DNA of 64,000 bases from Zhengitettix transpicula (taxonomy: Eukaryota; Arthropoda; Insecta; Orthoptera; Tetrigidae), in the NCBI GenBank assembly GCA_037074705.1, contig CM073591.1, positions 130,393,032 through 130,457,031 of the forward strand. Reading direction: 5' to 3'. Below, piece by piece: positions 13,192 through 22,117 of this stretch. Under the pieces are notes generated by a model. The model searched no databases. It worked only from the letters and a program-made list of their open reading frames with translations, and was not told where the DNA came from. The position numbers were made by a program, and so were the translations under genes. Position 1 is the first letter of the stretch. Each line of letters opens with the position of its first letter.

Positions 13192-13725
13192 TATCGTAAA
13201 TTTGTACTTGATATTAATTCTTTTGTATTACGGAAATGCCCTCGAATTTAGTCTAAATTTCATAAAATACAGATAAGCACATGTATGTAATAATTTAAGG
13301 TAACATAATAGCATGTGTGTGCGATTGGTAAAGATATATATATATGAATAAGTATAACAATAACTTTATTTGTAAATGTTTCTGTGGAACTTGAAGTAAT
13401 TGTAAGAGTTTAGTACGAATAGTTTTACATTTTCCCTTAATGTTTTTTTTTTCATAACGTTTCTTCCAATTCTTCCCAAAACGACATTCTGTTTTTCTGT
13501 CCAGCTTCGCTTTGTATATAAGTGTGACTGCGACTAATTCATTAGATGGATTGTTTTAGTGTCGTACTCACAATGTTTGTCAAGCTCGTTAGGCTTCGTA
13601 TTTCATTTGAGATGTCGTTATTCACTTATAAAATTTCGTTTAACTGAAGTAAGAGTTAAGTGGTTGTACTCACGAGCGACCTTTGTGAGGTAGTACATGG
13701 CTGAGAGCAGCACCTTGAGCAGCAT
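2498..13725 (-). CDS. short peptidoglycan recognition protein (PGRP-S type, predicted amidase), 4 exons
   Basis: Joined exons 13725-13674, 6141-5928, 4750-4632 and 2700-2498 (52+214+119+203 = 588 nt) encode 195 residues, the usual PGRP-S length, with matching phases and GT..AG at every junction. The PGRP (amidase_2) domain runs from about residue 25 to 186. It starts with [11 protein letters not shown], and includes VIHHT (52-53), a C60-C66 disulfide pair, GWSDIGYNF (82-90), [11 protein letters not shown] (94-104), [18 protein letters not shown] (110-127) and [12 protein letters not shown] (161-172). The zinc/catalytic set H52, Y88, H162 and C170 (with T168) is complete, so N-acetylmuramoyl-L-alanine amidase activity is predicted; non-catalytic PGRPs usually have Ser at the Cys position. 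The N-terminus [17 protein letters not shown] is only moderately hydrophobic, so secretion is likely but not certain. Introns are full of transposons. The subfamily is not assigned. Confidence 0.9.
2701..4631 (-). other. PGRP intron 3
   Basis: Intron of 1931 bases with donor GTAAGT and acceptor CTCGCAG. It holds the dispersed repeat at 2861-2990. Apart from that I see no gene or terminal repeat in it. Confidence 0.75.
2861..2990 (+). repeat. dispersed repeat, inverted partner of 1405-1490
   Basis: Matches the reverse complement of 1405-1490 in three blocks, with about 40 additional bases (around 2903-2940) in this copy. It sits in PGRP intron 3. Origin unknown. Confidence 0.7.
4632..4750 (-). 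CDS. PGRP exon 3 (domain core)
   Basis: Acceptor TTTTTTCAG at 4751-4759 and donor GTAAGT from 4631. It encodes [15 protein letters not shown] and the following [20 protein letters not shown], the most conserved PGRP block. The AA left by exon 2 plus the first T gives Asn89, as expected after the GWSDIGY motif. Confidence 0.92.
4751..5927 (-). other. PGRP intron 2
   Basis: Intron of 1177 bases with donor GTCAGT and acceptor TTTTTTCAG. It is AT-rich with no recognisable element. Confidence 0.7.
5928..6141 (-). CDS. PGRP exon 2 (first zinc ligand)
   Basis: Acceptor TGTCTCAG at 6142-6149 and donor GTCAGT from 5927. It encodes residues 18-88: [13 protein letters not shown] with zinc ligand H52, the CNTTEDC cysteine pair and GWSDIGY with Y88. 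An R1 retroposon begins only about 40 bases upstream of the acceptor. Confidence 0.92.
6181..6719 (-). mobile_element. R1 retroposon copy 1 (long-tail type)
   Basis: A 539-bp copy of the window's main repeat family, oriented with its 3' end at 6181. It is flanked by a perfect 8-bp duplication CACCAAAG at 6173-6180 and 6720-6727. It carries the tail variant ending in AGCCTGTCTACAC. Short open frames inside it recur in other copies but are broken by indels and are not treated as genes. Confidence 0.85.
8493..8805 (-). mobile_element. R1 retroposon copy 2 (truncated)
   Basis: Begins after a T-run (A-tail of the minus-strand element) with the AGCCTGTTACTC tail variant and stops within the CTGCCTCCTAAACTGG block, so it lacks the 5' half. 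No convincing target-site duplication was found. Confidence 0.75.
11455..11690 (+). pseudogene. possible LINE 3'-terminal remnant
   Basis: With one stop read through, the plus strand gives [20 protein letters not shown] and then [13 protein letters not shown]. The spacing resembles the R+RL+W.GH..R block and the following W-R motif at the C-terminus of some LINE reverse transcriptases. The match is short and the frame broken, so the assignment is tentative. The long open frame on the opposite strand appears to be a shadow. Confidence 0.35.
13161..13189. repeat. (TA)n microsatellite
   Basis: Uninterrupted TA dinucleotide run in PGRP intron 1. Confidence 0.9.
13674..13725 (-). CDS. PGRP exon 1 (N-terminus)
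   Basis: ATG at 13725-13723 encodes [17 protein letters not shown] plus one base, ending at a strong GTGAGT donor. The leftover C joins exon 2 in frame (His18). The start was chosen because a TATA box and initiator lie 12-45 bases upstream. The in-frame Met10 is an alternative. A cleaved signal peptide is plausible but short and contains lysines. Confidence 0.65.
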
Positions 13726-13734
13726 GGTGAGTAA

Positions 13735-13788
13735 ACTGACGGCGGGCCGCTGGTACCCCCTCCTTTATAGAGTACCACAGTGACGTCA
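13735..13788 (-). promoter_or_regulatory. PGRP core promoter: initiator, TATA box, CRE
   Basis: On the minus strand, TATAAA at 13769-13764 lies about 27-30 bases upstream of TCAGT at 13739-13735, the arthropod initiator. Transcription from the A at 13737 would leave a 12-base leader before the ATG. A palindromic CRE, TGACGTCA, lies at 13781-13788, and a GATA-type AGATAA (minus strand) at 13810-13805. No clear NF-kappaB site was seen by eye. Confidence 0.65.
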
Positions 13789-14375
13789 CGACACGAGTAC
13801 CCCTTTATCTGCCTTACCGCTACCTGCAAGCATTTCGGCGTCGCTGACTTAATTATATACCAGCCACAGCCACCACTCTCTGTGTCCGTGAGTCTAGGTC
13901 TAAAGATTTCACAGCCAAGTCACAGACGTCACGAAAAAAATCACCTGTTCAAGCTAATCCAAGCGAACAATATAGTGGAATGTACTAGCACAAGTATAAA
14001 GCTTATGAATAAAGAATGTAGACTTTTTCGATGTGAAGATCAATAAAGTCTATTGTTAGAAGACGATGGCAGTGATCGTCATAGAAACTTCGCGAATACA
14101 ATTGTTTACTTTATTCAAAGATATTGAAGTTTCTACTTAATAACATGAAATATCATCACTAGTATTATCTCTGAAAGAGGACCAATTGTCAACACTACCA
14201 CCACTATGACTACTTACTACAAGCAAAACGGCGCCACAGTCGCAAATGCCATTAATAAAACACTTTTTTTAAGGCAAATGTTGGTAAGCCCAATGGACAG
14301 GAGAGCGGACGTATTCCTTCGTTAAGAGTACCTCGCCTACTAAACATCACTAAATCTAGTACTATTAGTAGCGAT
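13789..14375. other. PGRP upstream region
   Basis: Contains a GATA-type site (13805-13810) and a second CRE-like GACGTCA at 13925-13931. The part after 14100 may be eroded 5' sequence of the PLE fragment that follows, but no reading frame supports this. Confidence 0.45.
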
Positions 14376-15206
14376 GTGCTGATCAGGGTTATTGGATCAT
14401 TTGAAATGCCCGAGCAAAAATCTCAACTCAATTTCAAACCAATATACGGTTGTAGATATGTAGATGAAATATTTTGTATCATTCCATATGATCAAGTTTT
14501 TCACATATTAGACATCTTCAACAATTACCTCCCATCAATACAGTTCACCTTAGAAACTGAAAAGAACAACACACTTAACTTTTGGGATGTTTCAGTCTCA
14601 CATAACAACACAAAAATATACACCAATTGGTATAGAAAACCAACATATTTAGGCAGATTGATAAATTTTAATTCTCCCAATCCTAAGATCACTCAAACAA
14701 TTTAAAAGCCAACAAATACATTCTTGAAACAAATGCATATCCTCAAAATTTTATAATACGTAAGTAAAACAAAATTTTCCACCAACATACAAAGTCCAAT
14801 AGCAAAACCACCAAACAAAGTTATACATCATTATGGCATATCTTGAATCCATTTACCATCCTTTAAAAAAATTATTTTTAACTTACTATATCATTTTAAT
14901 CACCAAGTCCATGTACAATCTTTCCACCATAGTTCATAATATAAAGGACACAGTCAACAAAAATTAGTTGTACAATATAGTTCATAAATTAGAAAGTAAA
15001 AACTGTCAGTCAACATAAGTAGAACAAACAAAAATAACAGTGGAAACAAGAATTAAATAACGTAAATACAATCTAAAATTAACGAAAGACAAACTTTCGG
15101 TTTTATCAAAACATATTTTAATGAATAAGAAAGATAGCCAATTCAGACATAAAAGTGATAATATAAATACCACACTTTTTTATCTGAACTAGCTATCTTT
15201 CTTATT
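14376..15206 (+). pseudogene. Penelope-like element fragment (reverse transcriptase and degenerate GIY-YIG region)
   Basis: An open stretch of 109 residues (14376-14705) carries the PLE reverse-transcriptase core: IYGCRYVDEIFCIIP, then FNNYLPSIQFTLE, LNFWDVSVS and NWYRKPTYLGR. The catalytic YVDD is YVDE here, so the second Asp is lost. After frame breaks, 14967-15170 reads YNIVHKLESKNCQ, TKITVETRIK, LSVLSKHILMNKK: the pattern of the C-terminal GIY-YIG endonuclease (start of the domain, then the TR.KEH-like block). The fragment ends in an inverted repeat (15121-15151 with 15174-15206) whose loop contains the sequence ATAAATACCACAC shared with the HH1 repeats. It is dead and lacks the N-terminal part. 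Confidence 0.7.
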
Positions 15207-15464
15207 TATTAGTTTGAATCAGTCGTAAATTTTTGATTTTAAAACATATTTTAGACAATAACCACCAGATAATTTAGGACAGTTCTCGTATTTTGGTTAT
15301 AGAAAACAATAATCAATGTAGACAAATATCCGAAATGTTACTCATAAAAATGATCACACAATTAACGTTTAAACAGATTCATTAAAGGCTATTTACAACT
15401 CCATATTGTATGAATCATTAGTTTTTTAAAAGTAATTTTACAATATGTTTGTAAAAACTAAACA

Positions 15465-15690
15465 TCCGAGATCGGAGTCGAATCCGGGGTTATGGGTGTC
15501 GCTTACTTTAATTATGACATTCAACTTGTCAGTTTAAGTAGTACTTTAAGTCCTACGAAGGGGGTGGAAGGAGAAAACAAAGTTCCAGTTACACTCTTTA
15601 ACACAGGAAAAATTTCGACCAAATATCGTACACATGTTCCTTTCAAACCGAAAACAAACAGAATGGGGTTAAGACCTGACTACCACCCCT
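15465..15690 (+). repeat. repeat related to the foldback element at 56091-56824
   Basis: Shares ordered blocks with the centre of the 56.1-56.8 kb foldback: GAGAT.GG.GTCGAATCCG, TTAGTTATGACATTC-like sequence and a GAAGGGGGTGGAAGG block. It has no intact terminal repeats, so it is a decayed relative. Confidence 0.5.
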
Positions 15691-16445
15691 AGGGCGAACT
15701 CTTAAGATACTAAGATTATTTTAGACTCTTTTTAAGTTACCGGGAATATTTATCACGTTCGTAGCCTACCGAGAGTAGTTTTGACACAATCAAGGTAATG
15801 TAAGTAATTCTGTCCTTCTTAGGCTAAAGGAAATATATCTGATTCTCTTTATCTAATGAAAATATTTTTGACTTGCATAAGATCCCGGCCTTATTTTGGT
15901 TTCTCTAAAAGTACCGGGAGTATTGACACTTTTGATGTAGGGAGAGTATTTTTAGGTCTCTTAAGCTACTGGCATTATTCTTCACTCTCTTTAAGTATTG
16001 GGAGTTTATCTGACTCCAGTATGGTACCGGAGGTATTTTTGACTCTATTAGTGTACGCAGACTTTTTGACTTTTAACGTAATGGAGGTATTTTTGTACTT
16101 TTTAAACTAGTGTGAGTATTTTTGATTCTGTTGACCTACCTGGAGTGTTTTTAAGTCTCTTAAGGAACCGAAAGTAATTTTCACTCTGCTAGTCTATCGG
16201 TATTATGAATACTTTTGACTCTCTTAAGGTACATGAAGATATTTGGACTCACTCAGGGTACCGGAAGTGTAATAAACTCATTTAAGGTAGTGTGCGTATT
16301 TATGACTGTAGGGTACCGAGTATATTTTTAAGTCACTTAAGGTATCAGGAATATTTTTGACTCTCTTAATGCACTGGACGTATTTTGGACGTTCTTAAGG
16401 TGCTAAGAGTATTTTTTATGTTTGGTAACGCCAGTATTTACGTTT
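15691..16445 (+). repeat. decayed minisatellite, about 30-bp unit
   Basis: About two dozen degenerate direct repeats. The common unit reads approximately GGTACCGGGAG, TATTTTTGACTC, TCTTAA. Units differ from each other at many positions and vary in length, indicating an old array without recent homogenisation. Short open frames here follow the repeat and are not genes. Confidence 0.75.
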
Positions 16446-16458
16446 CTCGAAAGGAGAA

Positions 16459-16628
16459 GGGGGGGGGGGTAGTAATTAACCAGGAAATGCCGGGCACCCT
16501 TAAAATAAAATTACTTCGATTTTACAATTTATATAGAATTTATTCATTTTCCTGTCAATAAAACTAGGGGCAATCAAAGTGATTCAAATGACAGTATCGA
16601 CACAAACACACACACACAAATACATATA

Positions 16629-16675
<47 letters not shown>
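16459..16675. repeat. G11 tract, CA repeat and (TA)n microsatellite
   Basis: A run of 11 G at 16459-16469, a short (CA)n run near 16601-16618 and a long (TA)n run at about 16630-16675. Confidence 0.85.
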
Positions 16676-16678
<3 letters not shown>

Positions 16679-18009
16679 AATACTGTTTCGTCTTCAGATC
16701 ATAGAAGCCCCGAATAATGAATGATTCTACGTATTGTTCAAATATCTCTGTGAACTGATGCAGAGGGTTCCAAAAAGACCATTCCTACATTCTTGTATAT
16801 TATATGGAATTCAGATCCTGCGACGTTTTTCTCAGCAGCTTCAATGTAAAGCAGTCTGTATATCAATAAACATCAGAATAGAACAGCGTCATGCACCAAA
16901 AAATCGTTCGGTCCCATAAAAAATTGATCGGGAGCAGGAATCCTAAAATAATTTTTTTGTTTATTGTTTATCAATAGTTGTTGTTACTACGAAGCTAGGG
17001 GAAGTACCAATTTTTTAGCGTCTGATCTTTGGAATACTAACTTAAATTACAATGACTGTGCATGTCACAAGCTATGAGTCAGGTACGTTCTATTTTAACA
17101 CACCTCGTTCGATTTGGATCTTGGGGTCGGAAAAATGTGTATTACCTCTTAGATGTATATTTTTTCTCTTTGAATGTGTGGCTAACTAAAAGAAAAAAAA
17201 GCATATCGATTACAATGAATCTGTATGTTAAACACCCAGTGTCAGATAAGGTAAATAGTACTTTGGCTTTTCTTATACTATTCCATATAATACTATCAGC
17301 CTTTTTTTAAAAATAAAAAGTGTTCCCTGTTTGAAATTGTCAAATTTTGGAATGATAGACCATAAATATTCCTAGTTTTTTTATAAGTTTTTTGACCTTA
17401 TAATGCGTTACATTTCGTGTCCTTTTTCGTCAATAGTTTCACAATAACTACAATGACAACTTTCTTACTAATCTCTTGTATCTGCCTGATATCTAATCAA
17501 AACCTGTTCCTGGACAACATTTTCCAGAAAACCTTCGGACGTTGGCGTCATTGTAGTTTGATTACTATTCAAGTTATAGAAACTACGACTTTAACGAGAG
17601 CGTGTAAAAAGTGTATTAATTTTTCGACTTCTTGAAACTGATTATAGTCCTCATTTGGTTCGTAGTGCATGTGAACAGATTTGCCCCTGCCAGTGTTCAT
17701 ATTTATAATTATGGCTTAAGTATAATAGTAAAAATACTATTAAATTAGTATTTGAGTTTGAAAATATCTTGAAATATGAGATTATAGTGAACATTCAGTA
17801 TATAAAATTTTAGAGGTTCATAATGTTTAAAGGAGCATGAAGATATATGGCGTCAAGTTATTCTATTGGTGAAAACAGATTCAGTGCATATGGCACGAAA
17901 ATATTGTGTATCTGATTATCAACCCAAAAATGGGTAATTCACGGAAGGTTGTAACTACGGCTTTGGGGGAAAATGATTGAGTAGAGAAATATGTTATGAG
18001 AACTAATGT
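16676..18009. other. intergenic, nothing recognised
   Basis: AT-rich single-copy-looking DNA. I see no coding pattern, terminal repeats or array. Confidence 0.5.
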
Positions 18010-18469
18010 TTTTTTTTCTTTTTAGAGTATCAGGCTACATGAGGGTAATCCACAAGGTGGTAACTCCCCTTTAATAGCATAGGAAGGGATTTGAAAGAGG
18101 GGATGTGGAAGGGTAGAGGAAGGTAGCCAAGGGTTAACTAGGGCCCCCGGGCTATATTTTAAGGATCCTACCTGGCATTCGCGTAAAGAAATGCAAGTAA
18201 AACCCTAGAAAAACCTGCATCAGGTAGGTCGGGCATTGGATACTTGTCCCACGCCCTTCCGATAGCGGGAGAGGAGTTTGCTGTGGGGACGCAGCATTCC
18301 CTTCTTCGTGCCTCGACCAGTTTAGGAGGCAGCTGGCCGACTATTCCAATGGGAATAGCGGACAACTCTTACCGTATGCCCACGGTCTGTGACCCCGGAA
18401 CATACACCTCTCAGAACAGGCCGAAGTGCTTCGGCATGTGGGAACCTTAGTTCAAAAACGGAGAGAGAG
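18010..18469 (-). mobile_element. R1 retroposon copy 3 (5'-truncated)
   Basis: Minus-strand copy with its A-tail (T-run) at 18010-18022 and a 7-bp duplication CTAATGT (18003-18009 and 18470-18476), extended imperfectly by GAGA. It is 5'-truncated in the GGAGAGAGG block. Tail type AGCCTGATACTC. Confidence 0.85.
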
Positions 18470-18476
18470 CTAATGT

Positions 18477-19220
18477 CATACGCCATGGTTAGTTATAGTT
18501 GTTAGTTTATGGAGCTGGTGAGAGAAAGTTAACATTACTGAGTGTTTAGAGGAGAGTTAATTTTAATTTTTGTAAGTATGAGTATTAAATGACGATGCAA
18601 CGAGAAATACTATAGTGCGCGGCAAATAGGATGGCGGCGTTTGTGTGCAGCGTTTTTTTTGTGGTGTATGTGTTTCTTCCTTTATGTCTCCCCACCCCTT
18701 CCCAATCCGCGTCACCCACCATCGTTCGCTACCACTATAGTTACTTCTGACGACCTGCATTCGTCCCTTGTTCCTGACACCAGCTACAATAAGCCGAGGC
18801 TTGCCTTAACCAGAATTCTAAGTAACGTCAGAATAGTCAAAATATCTTAGCATAATATCACGCATTGATCACCACACTATTATCCCCATAAAAAATCTTG
18901 ACGAAAAGTTTCTTAAATTAAATATTAAGTATTGAGTAATTCAAAAAATATTAAGAGTAATTTGTTATATATTTTAATTAATTATTCAAATTAATTGTAA
19001 TACAATCATTAAAAACCCATTAAAAACCCATTATATTGACGTATTTATATTTGAAATTCAACTAAAAATCATATATTTTAAAGACGTATTGTCAAAAAAA
19101 TAGTATAAAAATGATATAAAATAGATTTAACTTCAATTGCCACAGTATTCCATAAATATTACGAAAATTAATGATATATGTGAATTATGCTCAAATTTCA
19201 ATATAAGAACTACACAATTT
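18477..19220. other. intergenic, nothing recognised
   Basis: Contains a GC-richer patch near 18600-18800 (CCCACCCCTTCCC-like) without exon signals. No gene supported. Confidence 0.45.
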
Positions 19221-19292
19221 TACACCTGATGAAGTCTTAGACTGAGGACGAAAGTTGATTAATTTTATTTTTTTGTTAATCAATTACTTGTG
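19221..19292 (+). ncRNA. hammerhead-like motif, family HH6 (both core strands exact)
   Basis: CTGATGA at 19226-19232, a possible helix II (GTCT/GGAC, 19234-19237 with 19246-19249), GAAA at 19250-19253, then a strong 9-bp helix III: 19254-19262 pairs with 19276-19284. A15.1 can pair with T19285, leaving UUA as the cleavage triplet. Helix I is poor (only CAC/GTG with an offset), so this may be a decayed or coincidental ribozyme. Confidence 0.35.
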
Positions 19293-19337
19293 ACAAATTT
19301 TGCTGTATTAATACATTTTCAATTATACTGATGTCGG

Positions 19338-19340
<3 letters not shown>

Positions 19341-19386
<46 letters not shown>
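19341..19386. repeat. (TA)n microsatellite
   Basis: TA run with one G interruption near its right end. Confidence 0.9.
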
Positions 19387-19958
19387 AACACGACTATATT
19401 AAAAAAATTAGTATTTTATTTTAATATACATTCATGTTATTAAAGGATAGATTTACAGATTAATGAATAGAACGTTTGCCGTGTAATGTTTTTTTGTGTG
19501 CGTCAAGTTTCATTTTAATGAATAGTGTAGATTTAAATATAAATATATGTTGAGATGCAATAATTATGATCTATTCTGGCAACTAAGTCTCGCATTCCTA
19601 ATGTAACATTGATTTTATACTTTTCGTAATATATTGCATCCTTAAATAGCAACCAATAATTTTTAATAATCTGTTAACTATAAATATCTTCAAACTTAAT
19701 TTATGATTGTTCAAGACAGAATGCCAATGAATATATTTCCATAATCGGCTCCGTTATAGAAAAGAATATGCTATTATTAAGTATTATTATTATTATTATA
19801 CTGTTGTGTACAAGGCACAGATTTGAATCCATTGCGACTTGGCTTCACGCCTTGAGTTTGATTTTTTGTAAATTATTTGTAGTCTATTTTCTTTTACGTC
19901 TCATACATTCTCTATTTCGAAATGATAATATAATACGGCGGTATCAAATATAATAATT
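19387..19958. other. intergenic, nothing recognised
   Basis: AT-rich, includes a short TTA-repeat near 19780. No gene or element seen. Confidence 0.5.
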
Positions 19959-20152
19959 AGATGAAATAACCAAACAAAGACAAAATTAAGTGATAATATA
20001 AATACCACACAACGTTTCTAGGATCCTTGTACCTTTCGTTAGGTGATTGGAATAAACACGAGAGCCGGGTCCTACCGAAAGGGACAAGAATCCCAGAAAC
20101 GTTGTGTGGTATTTATGCCATCACTTAATTTATTCTGTGTTTGGCTATTTCA
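19959..20152. mobile_element. foldback pair of HH1 hammerhead-like repeats
   Basis: Two arms of about 85 bases (19959-20043 and 20066-20152) are inverted copies of each other with a 22-base spacer. Each contains ATAAATACCACACAACG, the reverse complement of the HH1 core tail, and a stem-loop. The right arm (20070-20106, plus strand) has stem GGGA/TCCC around CAAGAA, then A and GAAACG. The stem differs from copies at 0.56 and 42.0 kb (GCAA/TTGC) by paired changes. Confidence 0.65.
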
Positions 20153-20670
20153 TCTTATCATTCTCCATTTCCTTATAAAGTTAGTCAAATTGTTTAATTT
20201 TTGTTTTCCGTCAAACAACGACATACAAAATGATTTTTCTTTTAACTACGTTAGTCACCTTCTCTACTTTCCTCATCCTGAGCTTCAGTTCGCCATGGTT
20301 GGCTGGTGGAATGTGTGCAAACGTTATAATGGTCATACTCCTGGCGTAGGTACTTATCAGTTTCTACCTCAAGTTCAAGTTCAATCTGCTGATAAATAAT
20401 GTTCTTTCCTTTGTGAACACTTTTCAACCGACCAGCACTATCCGTTGGCCTTGAAGTGAAATTATTGCATTCCCTCTCATAAAAGTGAACTGATTTATGA
20501 TTTATAACGAGGTTTCGCGTTAGTTTAAAAGAAGTATCACCAGTACTACTTGACTTAATTATATTTGCTTGAGTATTTTGATTTTAAAAGGAAAATAGAA
20601 CGAAGGAGGAATGTGGAAACAAAGATATGAACCTTATCGGTACATGGGACTCACGTGCCTGAACTGATTC
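20153..20670. other. intergenic, nothing recognised
   Basis: An open frame from 20043 to 20399 starts inside the foldback arm and shows no family resemblance. I do not call it a gene. Confidence 0.45.
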
Positions 20671-20710
20671 CCTGAAGTCGAACTAAGGTATCTACAGTTC
20701 GAAACGTTGG
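20671..20710 (+). ncRNA. hammerhead-like motif, family HH4
   Basis: CCTGAAG, then GAACT/AGTTC stem arms (20680-20684 and 20696-20700) around an 11-base loop, followed directly by GAAACGTTGG. An ACGT near 20653-20656 upstream could form helix III with the ACGT of GAAACGTT. One core base (A9) is off and two bases precede the stem. Confidence 0.4.
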
Positions 20711-22117
20711 TCTTTCCTATTTGATTGCATATTTCACTATATTTTCTTCCTATTTATATATGTAATATATAAAATCAGACAATGGAACACAAGAACAAAA
20801 CTAACCATCGCCATCAAATTGCAAATACAAATTACTTGGCATTGTAAGCAAATTACTCCGATTTATATGTATCAACGCCCTTAAATTTATAATATTATAT
20901 GACTGCTGTTTACGACACCATATAATTTTTAAACTAAGCTCGCAATGCAATACAAAGGTTCAGAATAGGGTTTCTCTATTAAAATATATCGTACATATTT
21001 GTATATGTCAAACACAAAATATTCCAGTTCCATTTGAAACAATCGCTTCACTTTTCTGGTGTTTTTTTATCAAGTTACGAAGCCAAAAAAGATGGCTTCA
21101 GTTCATGTGACTGAAGAAGGTCTTTCTATTAATATTTTATCACTATCTAGTCAACGTTAGAATATGTAACTTGTTTAATAACTCTATATGCATTAGACGT
21201 TCACACATGTCCTAATTAACACTGTATGTAAGCTTTACCAAAATCATGAACATACGTGACCAAAGAAACGTACATTTTTACTCTAAATTATTCTCGAGTT
21301 GAAAAGGCCCATAATAGAGGTCGTTGCATGTTTTGCCAGGAAAATACCTCCGATAAGATATACTTGGACTATTACGTGACTAGGTAAATGGATTAGATAT
21401 CAGAGGAAGACATTAAATAAATTCAAGTGTATAAATGTAAGAGAATAACTTGAGCTGCAACATTGTCTTCATTTCATTAACAATACAGTTTTTGAATGCT
21501 TCATATTCTGATATGTGCAGGATTCTTAGATTGGTGGTTTGAAACTTCTTTAACTCAGATGGAACAATGTATATTGCGCGACGAATAAAGTTGACCACTA
21601 TGACAAATTAAATTAAATCTAATTAATTAAATTTTGACTAGATGGAGATGTGAAAAAAGAGCTGCGTAATAAATGGCATGATTGTGCTTTAAATTTATGT
21701 TCGTACGTTAAACTCAGTGGACGTCACCTGCACATGTATAAGAGAATAAGTTTGCCGCAAGTCTCTAAAATTAATTACTATAAATTTTAAGAGATATAAA
21801 GTAATATATCATGCAGCCCAATTGAATAACTTGAAACATTAACTGATACCACAATCAAGAATTTGGTAGTATGGAGTTATATCACAACAGACACCAAGAT
21901 GGAGCACGACATGAAACGAGCTGTTTAATTCGCCGATAATAATTAATAGATTTTCAGTTTGTTGTGGAGTCCAACAGTCTTGTTTATTGATCTCGAAATT
22001 ATTCTTGAGTTGAAAAGACCGATAATTGGTCGTTGCAAATTTTCGTGGACCTATTAATGTAACCATATTCGTCCAAATTACGTAGACGTTTTTTAAGTTT
22101 TTAAATTATTTTTAAAA
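20711..22117. other. intergenic, nothing recognised
   Basis: AT-rich. Small hairpins near 21080-21120 only. No gene, terminal repeats or array recognised. Confidence 0.45.

Larger units (their letters stand above)
6142..13673 (-). other. PGRP intron 1 (7.5 kb, repeat-rich)
   Basis: Donor GTGAGT, acceptor TCTCAG. It contains R1 copies at 6181-6719 and 8493-8805, a LINE-like tail at 11455-11690 and a (TA)n run at 13161-13189. I could not assign the rest (6728-8492, 8806-11454, 11691-13160, 13190-13673): AT-rich, no coding pattern. Confidence 0.65.

Noticed and set aside
15492..16110. Short open frames over the minisatellite
   Set aside because: They track the repeat unit and end at arbitrary points.
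20043..20399. 118-codon open frame
   Set aside because: Starts inside a foldback arm, matches no family and has no splice or promoter context.
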